Below, piece by piece: positions 43,056 to 51,431 of a stretch of 64,000 nt of DNA. This stretch comes from VSJD01 sp964617825 (lineage in GTDB: Bacteria > Verrucomicrobiota > Kiritimatiellia > JAAZAB01). Location of the stretch: the NCBI GenBank assembly GCA_964617825.1, contig CAZTWL010000006.1, positions 62,001 through 126,000 on the forward strand, written 5' to 3'. The notes beneath the pieces are model-generated. The model saw only the letters and a program-made list of their open reading frames with translations, searched no databases and was not told where the DNA came from. The position numbers and the translations under genes were made by a program. Within the stretch, counting starts at the first letter, position 1. Each line of letters begins with the position of its first letter.

Positions 43056-43523
43056 GTTGGTAGACCATTTCCCGAAAACCGCGCCGCTCAGTATGCCGGT
43101 GCGAGTGAAAGAAGACGGATACCGGCAGTATCCACACCCGCCTCTTGTTCTTTGTCCCGAGCAAATCATCAAGACATGTGGTGCCAAGGCCCCATCGGGA
43201 ACCCCTGATTTCAGGCTTCTTATTTTCCGAGTGCGATCCACGGGCTCCTGATTTCCCCCTCAGGTTTTTCGACTGTGCTTCTAAGATATCTCCTTATGGC
43301 GATTCGCGCCGCTTAATCCTAAAATAGCGTCAAATTCAAATATAGTGCTGTGCATCTATAAAATCAAAGCGCGCGTCATGCATTAAGCAGGAGGTAATGA
43401 GGCACAAATAGTCAAGGACAGATTCAGGCGGCGGGCTGGAAGTCGGAAAAATACATGCCGCGAAGCGGCGGAGAAGCGTCCGGTCGAAGCCATATCGGTA
43501 ACATAAAGGAAGGAGCGTGCCTG
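43056..43523. other. Gene-free stretch after the mobile element
   Basis: No coding region is supported. It should contain the promoter of the rightward cluster that starts at 43524; no clear box pair was found. GCCGCGAAGCGGC near 43456 is a small hairpin. Confidence 0.4.
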
Positions 43524-43805
43524 ATGAACCTATTGCCGGCGGAAGCAGGGAAAAAAGTGCGGTTCGAGCTATCGGCGGAACCGGGCAGCCAGGTGTTTGT
43601 TGCCGGAACGTTTAACAACTGGAACCCCACGGCGAATCCATTGAAGGATAACCCGGACAGCGGACATTTCAAAGCGGCGCTGCGCGTGCCGACAGGGACT
43701 CATGAGTACAAATTTGTTGTAAATGGCGCCTGGTCTATAGATCCGAGGTGCCCGGCCTGGGCTTTGAACCCCTTCGGTGGCCTGAACAGTGTGCTGCATG
43801 TCTGA
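43524..43805 (+). CDS. Small glycogen-binding (AMPK1-CBM/CBM48) domain protein
   Basis: This is a 93-residue single-domain protein with the CBM48/AMPK-beta pattern: FVAGTFNNWNPTANPL, the variable loop, then GTHEYKFVVNGAWSIDP. These domains bind alpha-glucans such as glycogen. AAGGAAGGAG at 43506-43515 precedes the ATG, which is why I take this start. As a free domain it may tether or regulate a glycogen enzyme encoded elsewhere; folE is next, with no obvious link. Confidence 0.8.
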   Translation: MNLLPAEAGKKVRFELSAEPGSQVFVAGTFNNWNPTANPLKDNPDSGHFKAALRVPTGTHEYKFVVNGAWSIDPRCPAWALNPFGGLNSVLHV

Positions 43806-43933
43806 CCGGCCGTTTGACGGAGCTTGAACCCGAGCCTCGCTGGTTTTTCATGAGCTACATCGTTCTGGAAATCAACATCTTTATCAGCACGCATTGAGTG
43901 GAAATGGTGCTAGCGACTTAAGAGGAGAAGGCT

Positions 43934-44584
43934 ATGTCCGATGACCATGGAACTAACGTACAGGAAGTTGACGCCACGCTGGCCATGCAACCGAGACGGA
44001 TCTCGGAGGAACAAATGCGGAAATTTGAGGGCTATGCGGTAGAAATACTTACCGCCTTGGGCATGAACTTGAACACCCCCGCGACCGCAAAGACGCCGCA
44101 TCGGTTTATCCAGGCCCTTTACGATGTGACCGAGGGCTATGAAGGCGACCCGAAGTTGATCAAGGCGTTTGCCACGGAATGCCGGGGCGGCTCGGACTGT
44201 CAGTTGAGTCAGGTTGTTGAAGGGCCGATCCCGTTTGTCGCCCTGTGCGAGCATCACGCGTTGCCGTTCTACGGGCAAGCGTATGTCGGATACATAGCCC
44301 ACGAGCACATTATCGGGATTTCAAAGCTGACCCGCCTCGTGCGGCTATTTGCGAGGCGGTTTGCCGTTCAGGAACGGATCGGCCAGCAGATTGCCGACAC
44401 GCTCAATACCATGATGCAACCCCATGGCGTTGCTGTCTATCTGGAAGCGCACCATCTTTGCGTGGAAATGCGGGGAGTCCGGGAAATGACTCCCACCACG
44501 CGAACGACAGTCTGGCGCGGAGAATTTGAAAAGAACCCGGCCCTGCGCGAGGAGTTCTTTATGGTGTGCGGACTGCGGCGATGA
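43934..44584 (+). CDS. folE: GTP cyclohydrolase I (FolE)
   Basis: This 216-residue protein is a type IA GTP cyclohydrolase. KTPHRFIQALYDVTEGYEGD, then CEHHALPFYGQAYVGYI (zinc ligands Cys and His) and LEAHHLCVEMRGV (third ligand Cys) are all present. It converts GTP to dihydroneopterin triphosphate, the first step of folate and tetrahydropterin synthesis. The extra N-terminal 25 residues are variable. It begins a tight rightward module with a pterin dehydratase, a pteridine-reductase-like SDR and a folB-folK fusion. Confidence 0.92.
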   Translation: MSDDHGTNVQEVDATLAMQPRRISEEQMRKFEGYAVEILTALGMNLNTPATAKTPHRFIQALYDVTEGYEGDPKLIKAFATECRGGSDCQLSQVVEGPIPFVALCEHHALPFYGQAYVGYIAHEHIIGISKLTRLVRLFARRFAVQERIGQQIADTLNTMMQPHGVAVYLEAHHLCVEMRGVREMTPTTRTTVWRGEFEKNPALREEFFMVCGLRR

Positions 44585-44601
44585 CAAACATCAGAAAGGG
44601 C

Positions 44602-44793
44602 CAGCCATGACAGACCATTTTTGTGATCACCTGATTGTCGGCGCAGGATTGGCGGGGGCATCGGCCATCGAAGGAATCCGCGAGCGCGACTCGAAGCGCT
44701 CCATCACGATTATCGGAGCCGAGGAACACCTGCCCTATGATCGCCCGCCCCTGTCCAAGAAGCTCTGGTTCGGAAAGAAGGAGGTTAAGGATA
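44602..44793 (+). repeat. 192-bp duplication, source copy
   Basis: This stretch covers the start codon and first 62 codons of the FAD oxidoreductase gene. It recurs at 47925-48116 with a single base difference (T to G, changing Leu to Arg in SKK-L/R-WFG). The better context of this copy (a complete gene) marks it as the source. Confidence 0.95.
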
Positions 44794-45797
44794 TCTTTCT
44801 TCACGACCGGGCCTTCTATGATCGAAACGGCGTTACGCTGTTCGCGGGTAGGCGAGCGGTCGCGCTGGACGTGAAAAACAAAACGGTCAATGACAGCAAG
44901 GGGGAGAGCCACCGGTTCGAAAAGCTGCTCCTGGCGACAGGCGGCGCGCCGCAAGTCCTGCCGATTCCCGGCGGAGACCTGTCCGAAATCTGCTACTACC
45001 GGGTCCTGGATGACTATCATCGTATGAGAGGCGAGGCTGCGCAAGGCAAGTCGGCGGTGATCATCGGAGGCGGTTTTATCGGATCGGAAATGGCTGCCGC
45101 CCTCTGCATCAACAAACTGAATGTCACCATGATTTACCCTTCAGCTCATCTCTGTGACCGGGTGTTTCCGAAGGATCTGGGATTGGCCATGGAGCGCCTC
45201 TATCAGAGTCGAGGCATCCGAATCCTCAAAGGTCAAAAGCCGGCGTCATTTGAGCGGAAGGGGACTCGGTTCGTTGTCCAGACCAGCGGCGGCGAGAAGG
45301 TCGAGGCCGACTTGGTCATTGTCGGCATCGGCATCCAACCCGCTGTCGAATTGGCCGAACGAGCCGGCTTGGCCACGGGCGACGGCATCATCGTCAACGA
45401 GTATCTCCAGACAATTCATCCGGACATCTACGCCGCCGGCGATAACGCCCGGTTCCCGTATCAAGCGCTCGGACAACAGGCGCGTGTGGAGCACTGGGAT
45501 AACGCCCTTAACCAGGGCAAGCATGCTGGACGGAACATGGCCGGGGCGCATGAGACTTTCACTTATATGCCATACTTCTTTTCCGACCTTTTCGAGTTTG
45601 GCTACGAAGCGGTGGGTGAGGTCAACTCGCGAATGGAGACCCTTGCGGATTGGCAGAAGCCTTTTGACACCGGGGTCATCTACTACCTGCGGAACAGCAA
45701 GATCCGTGGGATCATGATGTGCAACGTCTGGAAAAAGGTGGAGGCGGCGCGCACATTGATCCGTCGTGGAGCCGGGTCAAACGAGCGTCTGGAATGA
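44607..45797 (+). CDS. FAD-dependent pyridine-nucleotide oxidoreductase
   Basis: This 396-residue protein has two Rossmann units. The N-terminal FAD site (LIVGAGLAGASA) and YDRPPLSKK are typical of rubredoxin/ferredoxin reductase-like enzymes; the NAD(P)H site is VIIGGGFIGSEMAA. The second FAD motif, IYAAGDNA, precedes a dimerisation-like C-terminal region. It probably moves electrons from NAD(P)H to a small redox protein; the rubredoxin at 49294 is a natural candidate, or it may serve pterin reduction in this module. AGAAAGGG before the ATG at 44607 sets the start. The 5' end was copied into the SDR gene at 47930. Confidence 0.88.
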   Translation: MTDHFCDHLIVGAGLAGASAIEGIRERDSKRSITIIGAEEHLPYDRPPLSKKLWFGKKEVKDIFLHDRAFYDRNGVTLFAGRRAVALDVKNKTVNDSKGESHRFEKLLLATGGAPQVLPIPGGDLSEICYYRVLDDYHRMRGEAAQGKSAVIIGGGFIGSEMAAALCINKLNVTMIYPSAHLCDRVFPKDLGLAMERLYQSRGIRILKGQKPASFERKGTRFVVQTSGGEKVEADLVIVGIGIQPAVELAERAGLATGDGIIVNEYLQTIHPDIYAAGDNARFPYQALGQQARVEHWDNALNQGKHAGRNMAGAHETFTYMPYFFSDLFEFGYEAVGEVNSRMETLADWQKPFDTGVIYYLRNSKIRGIMMCNVWKKVEAARTLIRRGAGSNERLE

Positions 45798-45875
45798 GTA
45801 TGTTTGGGCTATCGCCCCTCTGCGGACGCGCCGTTGTGTCTGTCCGGGGCAACGGCTTTTAAAGAGGAAGTTGCC

Positions 45876-46226
45876 ATGAGCCTTTCGAATCTGACTTGCA
45901 AGCCCCCCAAGACGGGGGACGCCCCTTTCTCACCGGCGCAAGCGGAGCAAATGAGGGGCGAAGTAAACAACTGGTCTCTAAAAGACGCGGCGATTACAAG
46001 GGAGTTCCAATTCAAGGACTTCTGCGAAGCAATGATTTTCGTTAACAAGGTGGCCGATGTCGCTGAGGGGCAAGGGCATCATCCGGATATTTTTATCTCA
46101 TACAAGATCGTCCGGCTCACCCTTACAACGCACAAAATCGGTGGACTTTCGCAAAATGATTTTATCATGGCCGCGAGGATAGATCAATTGCTAGCGAGCC
46201 ACTCATTTGGCAAGGAGAACTTTTGA
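45876..46226 (+). CDS. phhB: Pterin-4a-carbinolamine dehydratase
   Basis: This 116-residue protein has the family pattern NWSLKDAAITREFQFKDFCE, then EGQGHHPDIFISYKIVRLTL and THKIGGLSQNDF. The HH and the following H/D make the catalytic histidine set. The enzyme returns 4a-hydroxytetrahydropterin to the quinonoid form, normally for aromatic amino acid hydroxylases. No phenylalanine hydroxylase gene is in the window, so it may serve a hydroxylase elsewhere or another pterin reaction. AGAGGAAG precedes the ATG at 45876. Its TGA overlaps the next ATG by one base. Confidence 0.88.
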   Translation: MSLSNLTCKPPKTGDAPFSPAQAEQMRGEVNNWSLKDAAITREFQFKDFCEAMIFVNKVADVAEGQGHHPDIFISYKIVRLTLTTHKIGGLSQNDFIMAARIDQLLASHSFGKENF

Positions 46227-46987
46227 TGAGCAAGGTCCGGCTCGACGGGAAGACGGCGCTGGTGACCGGCGCGGCGAAGCGTATCGGCCGCGGGATTGCG
46301 CTGGCCCTTGCGGATGCCGGCGTGAATGTGGTCGTTCACTATCGGGAGTCGGTTGCGGAGGCGGATAAACTTCACACGGAACTGGTTGCGCGCGGGGTAA
46401 AATCGTGGCTTTTAAAGGCTGATTTTGACGATACCGAGGCGCCGAGGCGATTGATCTCAGGTGTGATCGCCGCAGCCGGGTCACTGGACATTCTTGTGAA
46501 CAGTGCGTCGCTCTTCCTCCCCAGTACAATTGCGAACATGGACTTTACGAGCCTGATGCGGCATCTACAGGTAAACACATGGTCTCCTTTGGTGCTCAGC
46601 AGGGAATTCACCCATCAGGTCGGCCGTGGGAAGATTATCAATATGCTCGATTCCCGGATTAGCGGGCATGACAGGTCCCATGTTGCCTACATTCTCAGCA
46701 AGCAGGCTCTCGCGGTCTTAACGGAGATGATGGCCATTGAATTCGCCCCGGGCATCACGGTGAATGGCGTCGCTCCCGGGCTGATCCTGCCGCCGCCGGG
46801 GAAGGATAGTGATTACCTTGATGATCTTGCGAAGGGCATTCCCCTTAAGCGGCACGGGGATCCGGGCGATATTGCCGATGCGGTTTTGTATCTGCTCAGG
46901 AGCGACTTTGTGACCGGCCAAGTCATCTTTGTGGACGGAGGCCGGCGCCTTATGGAGCAAAATCATGGACCGGATCATAATTACTGA
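46226..46987 (+). CDS. SDR, pteridine-reductase-like (FolM-type)
   Basis: This 253-residue short-chain dehydrogenase has the cofactor motif TGAAKRIGRGIA; the RIGRG form and the Arg prefer NADPH and recall pteridine reductase/FolM. NSASLF replaces the common NNAG. The Asp-Tyr-Lys set of pteridine reductases is visible: MLDSRISG, then YILSKQAL. The C-terminal end FVDGGRRL is typical. In the setting of folE and folB-folK it should reduce dihydromonapterin or dihydrobiopterin to the tetrahydro form. It overlaps the carbinolamine dehydratase stop and the next gene, so the set is one transcript. Confidence 0.82.
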   Translation: MSKVRLDGKTALVTGAAKRIGRGIALALADAGVNVVVHYRESVAEADKLHTELVARGVKSWLLKADFDDTEAPRRLISGVIAAAGSLDILVNSASLFLPSTIANMDFTSLMRHLQVNTWSPLVLSREFTHQVGRGKIINMLDSRISGHDRSHVAYILSKQALAVLTEMMAIEFAPGITVNGVAPGLILPPPGKDSDYLDDLAKGIPLKRHGDPGDIADAVLYLLRSDFVTGQVIFVDGGRRLMEQNHGPDHNY

Positions 46988-47864
46988 TCTTCACGCTCGC
47001 TGCATTATCGGGGTCAACGCAGATGAGCGGCGGGAGAAACAGGATGTGACGATCAATCTTTCCATCTATGCCGACTTCAGGACGCCGGGACAAACCGACC
47101 GGTTTGAAGATGCCGTAGACTATCGGGCTATCAAGAAGCGCGTGCTGGGCCTGGTTGAGAACTCCAAGTGTTTCCTGCTCGAGGCGCTGACAGAGGCGAT
47201 TTCGAACGTCTGCCTGGCAACGCCCGGCATCGTAAAAGTCCGGGTGCGAGTGGACAAGCCATCGGCGCTCCGCTTTGCCAGGAGCGTGGGCGTTGAGATT
47301 GTGCGAGAGAGAGAGGTGACCCTGGAGCGAGTGTTCGTGGCGGTGGGGTCGAACATCAATCCCCCGGTGAATGTGCGTGCGGCCATCCGTGGCCTGGCCT
47401 TGCATACGCGCATCGTCGCGATTTCCACCGTCTACCGCACCGAACCGGAAGGCCGATCCGGTCAGCCGTTTTTCTATAATTGTGTCGTCGAAGTCAGGAC
47501 GGAGATGCGACCGCAGGAGTTGAAATTTCAGGTGCTCCGGCGCATCGAAGCCGACCTGGGAAGGCAACGGACTGCGGACAAGTACGCTCCGCGAACCATA
47601 GACCTTGATTTAATCCTTTATGGCGACCTCGTTCTGGTTGCGAACGATCTTGTGCTTCCGGATCCTCAAATAGCTCATAGGCCTTTCGTTGCCGTTCCCT
47701 TGAGCGAATTGGCGCCTGACTTGAAGTTGCCAGGTACCCCATCGAAGATGGCCGATGTGGCCGCCAAGCTGCCTTCGGATAAGCTGCGTCCACTCACGGC
47801 CTACACAAGACGCCTGAAAACGGACATCAAAGGCACATGTCATACCAAATGCGAGAAAGCGTAA
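46965..47864 (+). CDS. FolB-FolK fusion (dihydroneopterin aldolase/HPPK)
   Basis: This 299-residue protein has residues 1-115 as dihydroneopterin aldolase (DLHARCIIGVNADERREKQD, then FEDAVDYRAIKKRV and LLEALTEAI). From about 123 it is 6-hydroxymethyl-dihydropterin pyrophosphokinase (VFVAVGSNINPPVNVRAAIR, then YRTEPEG, and the PRTIDLDLILYGD signature). It carries out two consecutive steps of folate synthesis. The start at 46965 overlaps the SDR gene by 23 bases. With FolE it gives a nearly complete route from GTP to the pterin pyrophosphate; folP and folC are not in the window. Confidence 0.9.
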   Translation: MDRIIITDLHARCIIGVNADERREKQDVTINLSIYADFRTPGQTDRFEDAVDYRAIKKRVLGLVENSKCFLLEALTEAISNVCLATPGIVKVRVRVDKPSALRFARSVGVEIVREREVTLERVFVAVGSNINPPVNVRAAIRGLALHTRIVAISTVYRTEPEGRSGQPFFYNCVVEVRTEMRPQELKFQVLRRIEADLGRQRTADKYAPRTIDLDLILYGDLVLVANDLVLPDPQIAHRPFVAVPLSELAPDLKLPGTPSKMADVAAKLPSDKLRPLTAYTRRLKTDIKGTCHTKCEKA

Positions 47865-47891
47865 GGCACTATTCGTGATCGCATCAAAGGA

Positions 47892-48122
47892 GATACGCCC
47901 AAAGAGAATAGGGAAAATAGGGGTCAGCCATGACAGACCATTTTTGTGATCACCTGATTGTCGGCGCAGGATTGGCGGGGGCATCGGCCATCGAAGGAAT
48001 CCGCGAGCGCGACTCGAAGCGCTCCATCACGATTATCGGAGCCGAGGAACACCTGCCCTATGATCGCCCGCCCCTGTCCAAGAAGCGCTGGTTCGGAAAG
48101 AAGGAGGTTAAGGATACGCCCA
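47892..48122 (+). repeat. GATACGCCCA direct repeats bracketing the inserted copy
   Basis: GATACGCCCA occurs at 47892-47901 and again at 48113-48122, 221 bases apart. Between them lies the 192-bp duplicated piece plus about 23 other bases. Joining the outer flanks restores AAAGGAGATACGCCC before ATGACAACG, a perfect ribosome binding site for the SDR gene. The pair therefore looks like a target-site duplication made when the piece was inserted. Confidence 0.75.
47925..48116 (+). repeat. 192-bp duplication, inserted copy
   Basis: This piece is identical to 44602-44793 except for one base. It brings the start codon and FAD-binding motif of the oxidoreductase and runs in frame into the SDR gene. 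Confidence 0.95.
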
Positions 48123-48994
48123 TGACAACGAAAAACGAGAAATCGGTGCTAACCGAAAAGACCGTTTGGTTTATAACGGGCTGTTCGACCGGCTTCGGCC
48201 GCGAGCTCGCCAAACATGTGCTTGATCGTGGCTACCGCACGGTTGTGACCGCACGCAATCCCGATACGGTGAACGCCTTTGCCGCCAAGAGAGAGGCTTT
48301 GGTGCTCAAGCTCGACGTCACGGATCAGGGCCAGGTCGACGCGGCCATCAAGGCGGCCGAGGATATATTTGATCACATCGACGTACTCGTGAACAACGCG
48401 GGCATCGGCTATTTCGCGGCCGTTGAAGAGAGTGAAGAAGATCAAGTGCGCAGAATGTTCGAGATCAACGTGTTCGGTCTGGGCCGCATGATTCATGCGG
48501 CCCTGCCCGGAATGCGCAAGCGTCGCAAAGGATTCATCGTCAATTTCTCTTCCATCGGCGGACTTAGTTCATTCCCGTCAGTCGGCTACTACAGCGCGAC
48601 GAAATTTGCAGTCGAAGGTTTGTCTGAAGCACTCTGGCAGGAGGTGGAGCCGCTGGGCATCAAGGTGATGCTCGTCGAGCCGAGTGGCTTCCGCACCGAT
48701 TGGGCCGGGCGTTCAGCGAACGAAAGCAAACGACAGATTGAGGATTACGTTGCGACGGCGGGGGTGGGTCGCAGTCAAATGCGCGATGCCTCCGGCAGAC
48801 AACCGGGAGATCCGGTTCGTGCTGCACACGCTATCGTAAAGGCGATCGAGTCCTCGAACCCGCCGCACCATCTTCTTCTTGGCAACAATGCTTACGAAAT
48901 CGCTACGACCAAGCTCGAAGACCTGCGCAAGGAGTTCTCTATATGGGAAGCGGTTTCTCGTGGGGCCGATTTCCCGAAGGCGAAGCAAATATAG
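47930..48994 (+). CDS. SDR oxidoreductase with a grafted N-terminus
   Basis: The frame encodes 354 residues. Residues 1-62 copy the FAD oxidoreductase N-terminus (LIVGAGLAGASA). From Met65 (ATG at 48122) it is a classical short-chain dehydrogenase of about 290 residues: WFITGCSTGFGRELAKHVLD, VNNAGIGYF, and Y-x3-K in GYYSATKFAVEGLSEAL. The native SDR probably began at 48122 and still could: AAGGAGG at 48101-48107 and AAGGA at 48110-48114 lie upstream. AGGGG before the ATG at 47930 also makes the fused form likely. TGCSTGFG SDRs usually act on small carbonyls or retinol/steroid-like substrates; no specific role is seen. It lies at the end of the pterin module. Confidence 0.8.
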   Translation: MTDHFCDHLIVGAGLAGASAIEGIRERDSKRSITIIGAEEHLPYDRPPLSKKRWFGKKEVKDTPMTTKNEKSVLTEKTVWFITGCSTGFGRELAKHVLDRGYRTVVTARNPDTVNAFAAKREALVLKLDVTDQGQVDAAIKAAEDIFDHIDVLVNNAGIGYFAAVEESEEDQVRRMFEINVFGLGRMIHAALPGMRKRRKGFIVNFSSIGGLSSFPSVGYYSATKFAVEGLSEALWQEVEPLGIKVMLVEPSGFRTDWAGRSANESKRQIEDYVATAGVGRSQMRDASGRQPGDPVRAAHAIVKAIESSNPPHHLLLGNNAYEIATTKLEDLRKEFSIWEAVSRGADFPKAKQI

Positions 48995-49055
48995 ACGGCT
49001 TAAACTGTATCCAAGGTTATTAAAAAGAATACTGTGCGGCAAAGGGGAATCATCA

Positions 49056-49253
49056 ATGAAAATGGCAGACATTCGCAATATGGCAAAATCCTTTGATATC
49101 AAACACGCCAAAATGAACAAAGTCGATTTAATCAGAAGCATTCAACGTGCGGAAGGGAACGTCAGTTGCTTTCAATCCAACGGCAGCGTTACATGTTTCC
49201 AGGAGCGCTGTTGCTGGAGGGATGGCTGCCTGATGAACCTTATTCGTATGTGA
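49056..49253 (+). CDS. Small SAP-like protein with Cys-rich tail
   Basis: This 65-residue protein has an N-terminal SAP/Rho-N-like helix pair (MADIRNMAKSFDIKHAKMNK, VDLIRSIQRAEGN). The tail carries four cysteines (SCF, TCF, CCW) plus DGC, probably a metal site. I have seen similar small proteins in anaerobic and sulfate-reducing bacteria. AAGGGG lies nine bases before the ATG. The SAP part suggests nucleic acid binding; the role is unknown. Confidence 0.65.
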   Translation: MKMADIRNMAKSFDIKHAKMNKVDLIRSIQRAEGNVSCFQSNGSVTCFQERCCWRDGCLMNLIRM

Positions 49254-49293
49254 TCGTGACCGATGATTGAGGTGAATGAAAGGAGCGTCCATC

Positions 49294-49443
49294 ATGGAGA
49301 AATACGTTTGCGGGTGTGTGTACGATCCGGCGATTGGCGACCCACTCCACGGAGTCAAGCCGGGTACGCCGTTCGAGGAAGTTTCCGACGACTGGGTGTG
49401 CCGTGAATGCGGTGTCCCCAAGAACCAGTTTTCTCCTCAGTGA
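49294..49443 (+). CDS. Rubredoxin with shortened first Cys loop
   Basis: This 49-residue protein is MEKYVCGCVYDPAIGDP followed by HGVKPGTPFEEVSDDWVCRE and CGVPKNQFSPQ. The second iron knuckle (VCRECG) is normal. The first is YVCGCVYDP instead of YVCxxCGYxYDP: the Cys pair is C-x-C and three residues are missing. Short C-x-C first knuckles exist in some archaeal rubredoxins (CMCGWVYD), but here the loop is even shorter. It should still carry one iron on four cysteines, perhaps with an altered potential. It may accept electrons from the FAD oxidoreductase at 44607. AAAGGAG at 49279-49285 supports the start. Confidence 0.85.
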   Translation: MEKYVCGCVYDPAIGDPLHGVKPGTPFEEVSDDWVCRECGVPKNQFSPQ

Positions 49444-49576
49444 CAAGACTGGAACGGAGGGGTAAATATACCAACCAGAATATAAGAAAGTGAATGTGGC
49501 CTGCCCAAGTCGGCAGGCACAAGGTGACTGCGGAAATGAACGGAGGAATATGAAACATCAAAAGGAAGGAGTGACG

Positions 49577-50212
49577 ATGAAACTCGGGCTGATGGTCGAG
49601 AAAACGTTGATAGCAATTGCCGTGGCTGCAGGCTTCAGCCTGCTTGCCGTCGGCTCGGCGCGCGCGCATTGTGACACGACCGGCGGCCCGATTATCCCGG
49701 AAGCAAAAGCGGCGCTTGAGAATAGGGACGTGACCCCGATGCTCAAATGGGTTAAGCAGGATAACGAGGCGGAGATCAAAGCCACGTTCGCAAAGGCGGT
49801 TGCAGTTCGCGCCAAAGGTCCGGAGGCGAAGGAACTGGCCGACCAGTATTTTCTGGAAACCCTCGTGCGATTGCACCGGGCTGGCGAAGGCGCCCCCTAT
49901 ACCGGCATCAAGGACAAACCGGTTGAACCGATCGTAGCCATGGCCGACAAGGCGCTGGCGGACGGTTCCGCTGATGCGATGATCAAGAAAATGAGCGGAC
50001 ACATGGAATATGCCATCTTGGAGAAGTTCAACAAGGTCCTTGAGGCCGGGAAAAATAAGGATAAGAGCGTAGAGGCAGGCCGAAAGTTCGTGGAAGCCTA
50101 TGTCATTTTCATGCACTACATCGAGGGCATTCACGCCGCGATCATGTCCGCCGGCGGTCACCAGCACCTCGGTGCGACCACAGAGCCCGCCAGTCACGAA
50201 CAGCAAAAATAA
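49577..50212 (+). CDS. Exported DUF6448-like protein
   Basis: This 211-residue protein has a signal peptide (ending at about residue 29, SARA-HCD). The mature part starts HCDTTGGPIIPEAKAALEN and contains ADQYFLETLVRLHRAGEGAP, YTGIKD and FMHYIEGIHAAI. These match my memory of the DUF6448 family, found in Geobacter and related anaerobes. The many His residues, including HQHLG at the end, suggest metal or haem binding. AAGGAAGGAG precedes the ATG at 49577. Function is unknown. Confidence 0.75.
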   Translation: MKLGLMVEKTLIAIAVAAGFSLLAVGSARAHCDTTGGPIIPEAKAALENRDVTPMLKWVKQDNEAEIKATFAKAVAVRAKGPEAKELADQYFLETLVRLHRAGEGAPYTGIKDKPVEPIVAMADKALADGSADAMIKKMSGHMEYAILEKFNKVLEAGKNKDKSVEAGRKFVEAYVIFMHYIEGIHAAIMSAGGHQHLGATTEPASHEQQK

Positions 50213-50394
50213 CCGGGAGTACATGTTAAATCCGGGCATGTCGGAGAAAGGAGGCGCTCTGTAAATAAATGTCGCGAGGATGCAGACGAAAGAGAAAGGC
50301 CATCGAAGGTCCGACGATGGTCGCGAGGCTCGAAATTCGGACAACAACCTGTGTGACGGGAAATCCTGTCACGGATAACGAAGAGGAATCGATC

Positions 50395-50694
50395 ATGAAG
50401 ATGGCCAAGGTAACAAAATGCGAAGTGAACGATTGCGTTTATAACAAGGACCACTCCTGTCATACGCTGGGAATCACGGTGGGTGATGGGTGCAATCCGG
50501 GCGGGTCCATCTCGAAATGCGACACGTTTTGTCGGTCAACGACGGAAGGAGGCAATGCTGCCAATCGGGCAGGCGTGGGCGCGTGCAAGGTGATGGGGTG
50601 CGCTCACAACACGAGGCTGGAGTGCATGGCCCCTGGCATCAACGTGGGCTATCGCGAACAGACTCCCTACTGTTTGACCTTTGAGGCAAAATAG
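50395..50694 (+). CDS. Double DUF1540 cysteine-rich protein
   Basis: This 99-residue protein has two DUF1540-like units, each with four cysteines: KCEVNDCVYNKDHSC...C and ACKVMGCAHNTRLEC...C. Such small proteins probably bind zinc or iron. AGAGGAA upstream of the ATG sets the start. It lies between the DUF6448-like and ferritin genes in the same direction, a group common in anaerobes dealing with oxygen or iron. Function is not known. Confidence 0.75.
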   Translation: MKMAKVTKCEVNDCVYNKDHSCHTLGITVGDGCNPGGSISKCDTFCRSTTEGGNAANRAGVGACKVMGCAHNTRLECMAPGINVGYREQTPYCLTFEAK

Positions 50695-50806
50695 CATTTT
50701 GCCGGTGGAATCCTGCATGCCGGCAAGTAGCCAGCGTTATGTTGGCTACGCGCTGGTAGGCATCGTAATCGGTGAAGGCGGACGAGCTAAATAAATGGAG
50801 ATGCAC

Positions 50807-51295
50807 ATGCTTAGCAACAAAATACAGTCGGTGTTAAATGAACAAATCAACGTGGAATTTCATTCGGCGTACCTGTATCTCTCAATGGCGGCCTATCTGG
50901 AATCGGCCAACATGAGGGGCATGGCCGCCTGGATGCTGACTCAGTCCAAAGAGGAAGTCGGGCACGGTATGAAACTGTACCGCCACATAATAGATCGCGG
51001 CGACCGGGTACAACTCACGCCCATCGCGGCCGTGGCGACCGAGTGGAAATCGCCATTCGCCGTGTTCGAAGAAGTGCTTGCTCACGAGAAGGATATCACC
51101 GCGATCATTGACAAGGAGGTCACGCAAGCCAATGTCGAGAAGGACCATGCCACCGCGATCATGCTTCAGGAGTTTGTCTCGGAGCAGGTTGAGGAAGAAG
51201 CCAATGTCGGCAGAATTGTCCAGACCTTCAAGATGATCGGTGATTCGGCCCAGGGGCTCATTATGTTAGACCGCGAATTGGGGAGCCGCAAATAG
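50807..51295 (+). CDS. Ferritin
   Basis: This 162-residue protein (from MLSNKIQSVLNEQINVEFHS) has the ferritin four-helix fold. The ferroxidase ligands are in EQINVEFHSAYLYLSMAAYL and KEEVGHGMKLYRHI (E-x-x-H), and in FVSEQVEEEANV. It oxidises Fe(II) and stores iron in the cytoplasm, protecting anaerobes against peroxide. GGAG six bases before 50807 favours that start; an in-frame ATG at 50795 is the alternative. It fits with its rubredoxin and AhpD-like neighbours. Confidence 0.9.
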   Translation: MLSNKIQSVLNEQINVEFHSAYLYLSMAAYLESANMRGMAAWMLTQSKEEVGHGMKLYRHIIDRGDRVQLTPIAAVATEWKSPFAVFEEVLAHEKDITAIIDKEVTQANVEKDHATAIMLQEFVSEQVEEEANVGRIVQTFKMIGDSAQGLIMLDRELGSRK

Positions 51296-51431
51296 AAGGA
51301 AGGCAAATGTGAGAGCCCCTGCATTGACGGCCCGCGGGGTATTGCAGTTCGCTGTCAAGAACGGGCAGAACGGAGAAGCGTTTTACGCGAAGACAAATTT
51401 TGTCCATTACGAAAGAAGGGAGGGCAACGCA

